The notes beneath the pieces are model-generated. The model did not search any database and was not told the origin of the DNA. It saw nothing but the letters and a program-made list of their open reading frames with translations. The translations under genes were made by a program, and so were the position numbers. Of a DNA stretch of 8,886 nt, positions 5,728 to 8,886 are shown in pieces. The stretch covers positions 1 through 8,886 of the forward strand of contig QGUL01000046.1 in assembly GCA_003242425.1 (NCBI GenBank). The letters run 5' to 3'. Position 1 is the stretch's first letter; the number at the start of each line of letters is the position of its first letter. This stretch comes from Pseudomonadota bacterium. Lineage in GTDB: Bacteria; Pseudomonadota; Gammaproteobacteria; Burkholderiales; SG8-39.

Positions 5728-6939
5728 TTTCCTCGCCGAGGCGGTCGGATAGCCGTTGGGCAGCAACACCCACATGCTGCCCTGCTGGCGCATGCGGCCG
5801 GCTTGCGCCCCGGCCTCGGCGCCGAAGCCCCAGAAGAAATCGGCACGCACCACGCCGCGGATGGCTCCTCCGGTATCCTGCGCCACCATGAGGCGCTTGA
5901 GCGGCGTATCGGAATTCGGCCGCGTGGTGGACAGGAACACCGGCGCACCCAGAGGCACGTGACGCGGATCGACCGCGATCGAGCGCTCCGGGGTGAGCGG
6001 TACGCCGAGCGCGCCGAGCGGTCCGCCTTCCTGTGCCGGCAGCTCGCGGAAGAAGACGTAGCTGGGATTCTGGTTCAACAGCTCGGGCAGCTTGTGCGGA
6101 TGCTTGCGCGCCCAGCGCTGGATGCCCTGCATCGAGGCTTCCTGCAGCGGCAGCTCGCCGCGTTCCACCAGCACGCGGCCGATGGACTGGTAGGGGTGGC
6201 CGTTCTGGTCGGCGTAGCCCACGCGGATCAGACTGCCGTCTTCCAGTTGCACGCGGCCCGAACCCTGGATCTGCAGGAAGAAGGCTTCGATCGGATCGTC
6301 GACCCACACGATTTCCTTGCCGCGCACCGGGGCGAGGCCCTGTTCGATTTCCGCGCGGGTGTAATAAGGCACCACCTTGCGGCCTTCGAGGCGGCCGCGC
6401 AGGCGCAGGTGTTTGATGTCCGGCGCAATGGCGGCCAGATCGATGACCAGCAGATCGTCCGGCGGTGCGTAGAGCGGATAGCGATAGGTGGCGTTCGGCG
6501 TGCGGCTGCCGCGCAGCAGCGGTTCGTAATAGCCGGTGATCAGGCCCGTGGTCGAACCGTCCGGGTTCGTCAGTTGATAGGGCGTGAAACGCGTCTCGAA
6601 AAAGCGGCGGACGGTTTCCGCGTCCTGCGGCAGTCGCGACGCCTCCTCGCACACCGCGCGCCATTCCTCGCGTTTGCCGACGGCGGTGCAGCTCGTGAGG
6701 AACGCCTGCCACGCTTGTTCGACCGCGTCCTCGTTCCAGCCGTCGACCTCGGCGAAGGTGGCGGGCGCGAGCGGCGGCGCCTTGGGCAGTTCCGTGCCCG
6801 GGCAGACCGGACAGACGGGGCAGGGCTGCGGCTGCGGACACATGCCGCCGGCGTGTTGAGCGGGCGGGCTGGCGCAGCCGGCCGCGACGAGTGCGGCGCC
6901 GAGCAGCGCCCAGGCGCGGGCTATCATTGAGCGGCGCAT
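5725..6939 (-). CDS. mltA: membrane-bound lytic murein transglycosylase A (MltA), lipoprotein
   Basis: MltA cleaves the MurNAc-GlcNAc bond of peptidoglycan to give 1,6-anhydro ends and is normally anchored to the outer membrane by lipid. From the chosen start (404 residues) it has MRRSMIARAWALLGAALVAAGC, a lipoprotein signal with lipobox LVAAGC and Cys22. Then come a Cys/Pro-rich linker (C34, C40, C43, C46), the MltA domain (TGYYEPLLRGSRTPNATYRYP) and the C-terminal 3D domain, with its three aspartates in AVDPRHVPLG (D324), QDTGGAIRG (D355) and RADFFWGFG (D367). The start is uncertain. In-frame ATGs exist at 7023, 6987, 6963, 6939 and 6927, none with a good ribosome site; 6939 gives the most normal n-region before the lipobox. 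It converges on dsbC with only 2 nt between stops and faces the microprotein gene head to head. Confidence 0.95.
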   Translation of the reverse strand: MRRSMIARAWALLGAALVAAGCASPPAQHAGGMCPQPQPCPVCPVCPGTELPKAPPLAPATFAEVDGWNEDAVEQAWQAFLTSCTAVGKREEWRAVCEEASRLPQDAETVRRFFETRFTPYQLTNPDGSTTGLITGYYEPLLRGSRTPNATYRYPLYAPPDDLLVIDLAAIAPDIKHLRLRGRLEGRKVVPYYTRAEIEQGLAPVRGKEIVWVDDPIEAFFLQIQGSGRVQLEDGSLIRVGYADQNGHPYQSIGRVLVERGELPLQEASMQGIQRWARKHPHKLPELLNQNPSYVFFRELPAQEGGPLGALGVPLTPERSIAVDPRHVPLGAPVFLSTTRPNSDTPLKRLMVAQDTGGAIRGVVRADFFWGFGAEAGAQAGRMRQQGSMWVLLPNGYPTASARK

Positions 6940-6953
6940 CCAAGCCAAGGAGC
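6922..6953 (+). promoter_or_regulatory. candidate -10 box and Shine-Dalgarno of the 36-codon membrane microprotein
   Basis: TATCAT at 6922-6927 (5 of 6 to TATAAT) would start a transcript near 6934. AAGGAG at 6948-6953 is a near-ideal ribosome site, 8 nt before the ATG at 6962. The -10 lies inside the 5' end of mltA on the other strand. No convincing -35 is seen. The ribosome site is solid; the -10 is moderate. Confidence 0.5.
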
Positions 6954-6961
6954 GGTGAAGC

Positions 6962-7072
6962 ATGGACAGCGGGGTCTGGATCCTCATTCTGGAAGCGGCG
7001 CTGGCGTTGGCCTTGTTGGTGTTCATCGTCTGGTGGACGCTGCCCAGGCGCGACAAGCGGGACGACCGCTAG
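6962..7072 (+). CDS. 36-residue single-pass membrane microprotein, function unknown
   Basis: This short gene lies between mltA and apaG. It starts with ATG at 6962, preceded by AAGGAG with 8-nt spacing, and ends with TAG at 7070-7072. The product begins MDSGVWILILEAALALALLV and continues FIVWWTLPRRDKRDDR: an acidic N-terminus, one hydrophobic helix over residues 5-25 ending in a Trp pair, then a strongly charged, mainly basic tail. By the positive-inside rule the C-terminus should be cytoplasmic. One acidic residue (E11) sits within the helix. I do not recognise a named family, though I have an unchecked impression of similar small proteins in betaproteobacteria. It is divergent from mltA (22 nt between starts) and convergent with apaG (3 nt between stops). 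The ribosome site, helix and exact fit in the gap argue that it is real. Confidence 0.75.
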   Translation: MDSGVWILILEAALALALLVFIVWWTLPRRDKRDDR

Positions 7073-7075
7073 CGT

Positions 7076-7462
7076 TCAGTGCAGCACGCGCGGAATGGAC
7101 AGCGTGAATTCCGGAATCGGCGCCTCGAAGCGCGTGCCGTCGTCGGCCAGCATCTGATAGCTCCCGCGCATCGTGCCGACCGGCGTAGGCAGTGCCGCGC
7201 CGCTCGTGTAGCGGAAGCTCTGGCCGGGCTCCAGGCGCGGCTGTTCGCCGACCACGCCCAGTCCCCGCACTTCCTGCACCTGGTGATTGCCGTCGGTGAT
7301 GATCCAGTGCCGGCTGATCAGTTGCGCCGGCACGGTGCCGACGTTCTCCAAGGTGATGGTATAGGCGAACACGTAGCGCTCGTCGCGCTCGTCGGACTGT
7401 TCGGGCAGATACTGCGTCTGCACCTCGATGTTGAAAGCGTATTTGCGGTCCACGACCCGCAT
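7076..7462 (-). CDS. apaG: ApaG (DUF525) family protein
   Basis: ApaG is a small cytoplasmic beta-sandwich protein, named for its link with apaH and genetically tied to Co2+/Mg2+ resistance; its molecular role is not settled. The product contains the family segments KYAFNIEVQTQYLPEQSD, ISRHWIITDG, VRGLGVVGEQP (GxGxVG loop), FRYTSGAALPTPVGTMRGSY, and the C-terminal FEAPIPEFTLSIPRVLH. Starting at the ATG at 7462 gives 128 residues, within the usual range of about 125. The GGGTGGA just before this ATG is too close for it but lies about 9 nt from a GTG at 7453-7451 (codon 4), so that GTG is a real alternative (125 residues). A longer in-frame extension to 7591 would overlap rpe and is unlike the family. 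It is divergent from rpe with about 100 bp between them. No clear promoter is seen. Confidence 0.95.
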   Translation of the reverse strand: MRVVDRKYAFNIEVQTQYLPEQSDERDERYVFAYTITLENVGTVPAQLISRHWIITDGNHQVQEVRGLGVVGEQPRLEPGQSFRYTSGAALPTPVGTMRGSYQMLADDGTRFEAPIPEFTLSIPRVLH

Positions 7463-7508
7463 TCCACCCGAATTCCACAGGCAGCACAAGCACGGCCGTC
7501 CGGCTGAA

Positions 7509-7532
7509 CTTGCCGGTGCGGCAAGGTAGAAT
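7509..7532 (+). promoter_or_regulatory. candidate rpe-gph promoter with adjacent dyad
   Basis: TAGAAT at 7527-7532 is a -10-like box; CTGAAC at 7504-7509, 17 bp upstream, is only a weak -35. Between them lies a perfect inverted repeat, CTTGCCG-GTG-CGGCAAG (7509-7525), ending one base before the -10. A direct copy of TGCGGCA (7517-7523) recurs at 7547-7553 just before the ribosome site AGGG (7553-7556). Transcription would start near 7539, leaving a leader of about 24 nt. The dyad is seen; operator function is inferred. Confidence 0.45.
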
Positions 7533-7562
7533 CGCGCCTTCCGCTTTGCGGCAGGGCTTGTC

Positions 7563-8231
7563 ATGTCCCGATTCCGTATCGCTCCGAGCATTCTGTCGGC
7601 CGACTTCGCCCGTCTGGGCGAGGAGGTGCAGGCCGTGGTCGCCGCCGGCGCCGACTGGATTCATTTCGACGTCATGGACAACCATTACGTGCCCAACCTC
7701 ACGGTCGGGCCGATGGTGTGCGAGGCGATCCGTCCGCTCACTCAGGTTCCCATCGATGTCCATCTCATGGTGAAGCCGGTGGACCGCATCATTCCCGATT
7801 TCGCCAAGGCCGGCGCCGACATCATCAGCTTCCACCCCGAAGCGAGCGAGCACGTGGACCGCACCATCGGGCTGATCAAGGAAGTCGGCTGCAAGGCGGG
7901 GCTGGTGTTCAATCCCGCCACGCCGCTTCACTGGCTCGACCACACCCTGCACGCCATCGACCTCGTGCTCATCATGTCCGTGAACCCGGGGTTCGGCGGA
8001 CAGAAGTTCATTCCCCAGTCGCTCGAAAAGATCCGCGCGGTGCGGCGCCGCATCGACGAAAGCGGCCGGGACGTCATGCTCGAAGTCGACGGGGGCGTGA
8101 AGATCGACAACATCGCCGAAATCGCGCGCGCCGGCGCCTGCACCTTCGTGGCCGGCTCGGCCATTTTCGGCACGCCCGACTACAAGGCGACCATCGCCGC
8201 GATGCGCGCCGAGCTTGCCAAAGTGTCATGA
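7563..8231 (+). CDS. rpe: ribulose-phosphate 3-epimerase
   Basis: Rpe interconverts D-ribulose 5-phosphate and D-xylulose 5-phosphate in the pentose phosphate pathway, or the Calvin cycle where present, in the cytoplasm. The 222-residue protein is a complete TIM barrel starting with the family segment [17 protein letters not shown]. Metal ligands and catalytic acids are in place: H34 and D36 in [13 protein letters not shown]67 in [12 protein letters not shown], and D176 in LEVDGGVK. The phosphate-binding loops [10 protein letters not shown] and VAGSAIF are also present. Length matches E. coli Rpe (225). AGGG at 7553-7556, 6 nt before the ATG, supports the start. It overlaps gph by ATGA. The sequence does not tell whether the organism fixes CO2. 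Confidence 0.98.
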   Translation: MSRFRIAPSILSADFARLGEEVQAVVAAGADWIHFDVMDNHYVPNLTVGPMVCEAIRPLTQVPIDVHLMVKPVDRIIPDFAKAGADIISFHPEASEHVDRTIGLIKEVGCKAGLVFNPATPLHWLDHTLHAIDLVLIMSVNPGFGGQKFIPQSLEKIRAVRRRIDESGRDVMLEVDGGVKIDNIAEIARAGACTFVAGSAIFGTPDYKATIAAMRAELAKVS

Positions 8232-8886
8232 ACCGACGTTATCGCGCTGCGCTCTGCGACCTCGACGGGACGCTGATCGACACCGCCGTCGACATCACCA
8301 ATGCGGCCAACCGCATGCTGGAAGCGCTCGGGCGTCCCCCCGTTTCGACCGCGGACATCGGCCGCTACATCGGCAAGGGCATCCCGATCCTGGTGCACCG
8401 GGTGCTCACCGGCAGCCTCGACGGCCGTGCCGAGTCGCCGCTCTACGAACGCGCGCTGGCGCTGTTCGAGGAGTACTACGCCGAGGAATCGGGCCGCTCG
8501 GCGGTCGTCTATCCGAAGGTCACCGAAGGCTTGCGCAAGCTGCGCGAGGCCGACATCCGGCTCGCCTGCGTGACCAACAAGGCGGGGCGCTACACCGGCG
8601 ACCTGCTGAAACAGGCCGGACTGGCGGAGTTCTTCGACGTCGTGGTGAGCGGCGACACGCTGCCGTACAAAAAACCGGACCCGCGGCCGATGCTCTACGC
8701 CTGCGAACGGCTGGGTGTCGCGCCGGCGGAGGCGGTGGTCATCGGCGATTCGATGAACGACGTGGAGGCGGGCAAGCGGGCGGGCATGTACGTGCTCGCC
8801 GTGCCCTACGGCTACAACGAAGGCAAGCCGGTCGAGACCCTGGGTGCCGACCGCATCGTCGCCGAGCTCGCCGAGGCGGCCGCGTT
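8228..8886 (+). CDS. gph: phosphoglycolate phosphatase (HAD family), cut by the right edge
   Basis: Gph hydrolyses 2-phosphoglycolate, formed by Rubisco oxygenation or from DNA 3'-phosphoglycolate repair, to glycolate. The first 219 codons are present with no stop before the window ends. HAD motif I is CDLDGTLID (nucleophile D11, general acid D13), motif II is CVTNKAG, the motif III lysine is in YKKPDP, and motif IV is [11 protein letters not shown] helical cap domain lies between motifs I and II (about residues 20-95). The ATG at 8228 overlaps the rpe TGA as ATGA, so translation is probably coupled; no strong ribosome site is seen. Gph proteins are usually about 220-250 residues, so little is missing. 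The rpe-gph pairing supports this call over other HAD phosphatases. Confidence 0.94.
   Translation, partial: MNRRYRAALCDLDGTLIDTAVDITNAANRMLEALGRPPVSTADIGRYIGKGIPILVHRVLTGSLDGRAESPLYERALALFEEYYAEESGRSAVVYPKVTEGLRKLREADIRLACVTNKAGRYTGDLLKQAGLAEFFDVVVSGDTLPYKKPDPRPMLYACERLGVAPAEAVVIGDSMNDVEAGKRAGMYVLAVPYGYNEGKPVETLGADRIVAELAEAAA

Noticed and set aside
5491..6930. 479-codon plus-strand open frame antisense to mltA
   Set aside because: It has low-complexity, Arg/Ala/His-rich sequence and lies opposite a full MltA with all its domain motifs.
4805..6943. 712-codon minus-strand open frame spanning the ends of the UbiH-like gene, dsbC and mltA
   Set aside because: It is Arg/Ala/Pro-rich with no family motifs, and it overlaps three well-supported genes. 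Long antisense frames are expected in GC-rich DNA.
7463..7591. 43-codon N-terminal extension of apaG
   Set aside because: It crosses the rpe promoter and start, and ApaG proteins normally begin close to the KYAF segment.

Overview
The window is a GC-rich stretch of core bacterial chromosome. Gene content and protein sequence point to a betaproteobacterium, perhaps Rhodocyclales or a relative; this is judged from memory of gene order and protein similarity, not from a search. I see no phage, insertion sequence, CRISPR, toxin or defence genes. Most of it is housekeeping, and I did not find a clear new multi-gene system. The interest lies in a broken flavin hydroxylase gene, an overlooked microprotein, and promoter and junction structures.

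Layout. (1) Positions 1-2346, minus strand: an exported protein of unknown function, miaB (tRNA methylthiotransferase) and a PhoH/YbeZ ATPase that runs off the left edge. They are packed with 1 nt or negative spacing and look like one operon with a TAGAAT -10 box upstream. (2) Positions 2347-2753, mostly non-coding: a minus-strand CAU-anticodon tRNA, probably Ile2, with a strong TTGACA/GATAAT promoter, then a region of TGTCAA/TTGACA repeats shared with the upstream side of the next gene. (3) Positions 2754-5722, plus strand: a ketopantoate-reductase-family protein, a UbiH/UbiF-family FAD monooxygenase carrying a single-base frameshift, and dsbC. (4) Positions 5725-7462: mltA (minus), a 36-codon membrane microprotein on the plus strand, and apaG (minus). 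(5) Positions 7563-8886, plus strand: rpe and gph overlapping by ATGA; gph runs off the right edge.

How the genes relate. MiaB and the tRNA both belong to decoding. DsbC, MltA and the exported protein act in the envelope. Rpe and Gph are a common pair in pentose-phosphate and glycolate metabolism. The UbiH-like enzyme would serve ubiquinone synthesis if functional. The ubi-like gene and rpe each start just downstream of a similar arrangement, a TGCCG/CGGCA dyad followed by TAGAATC. No gene-free stretch exceeds 300 bases; the two largest gaps flank the tRNA, at 2347-2509 and 2586-2753.
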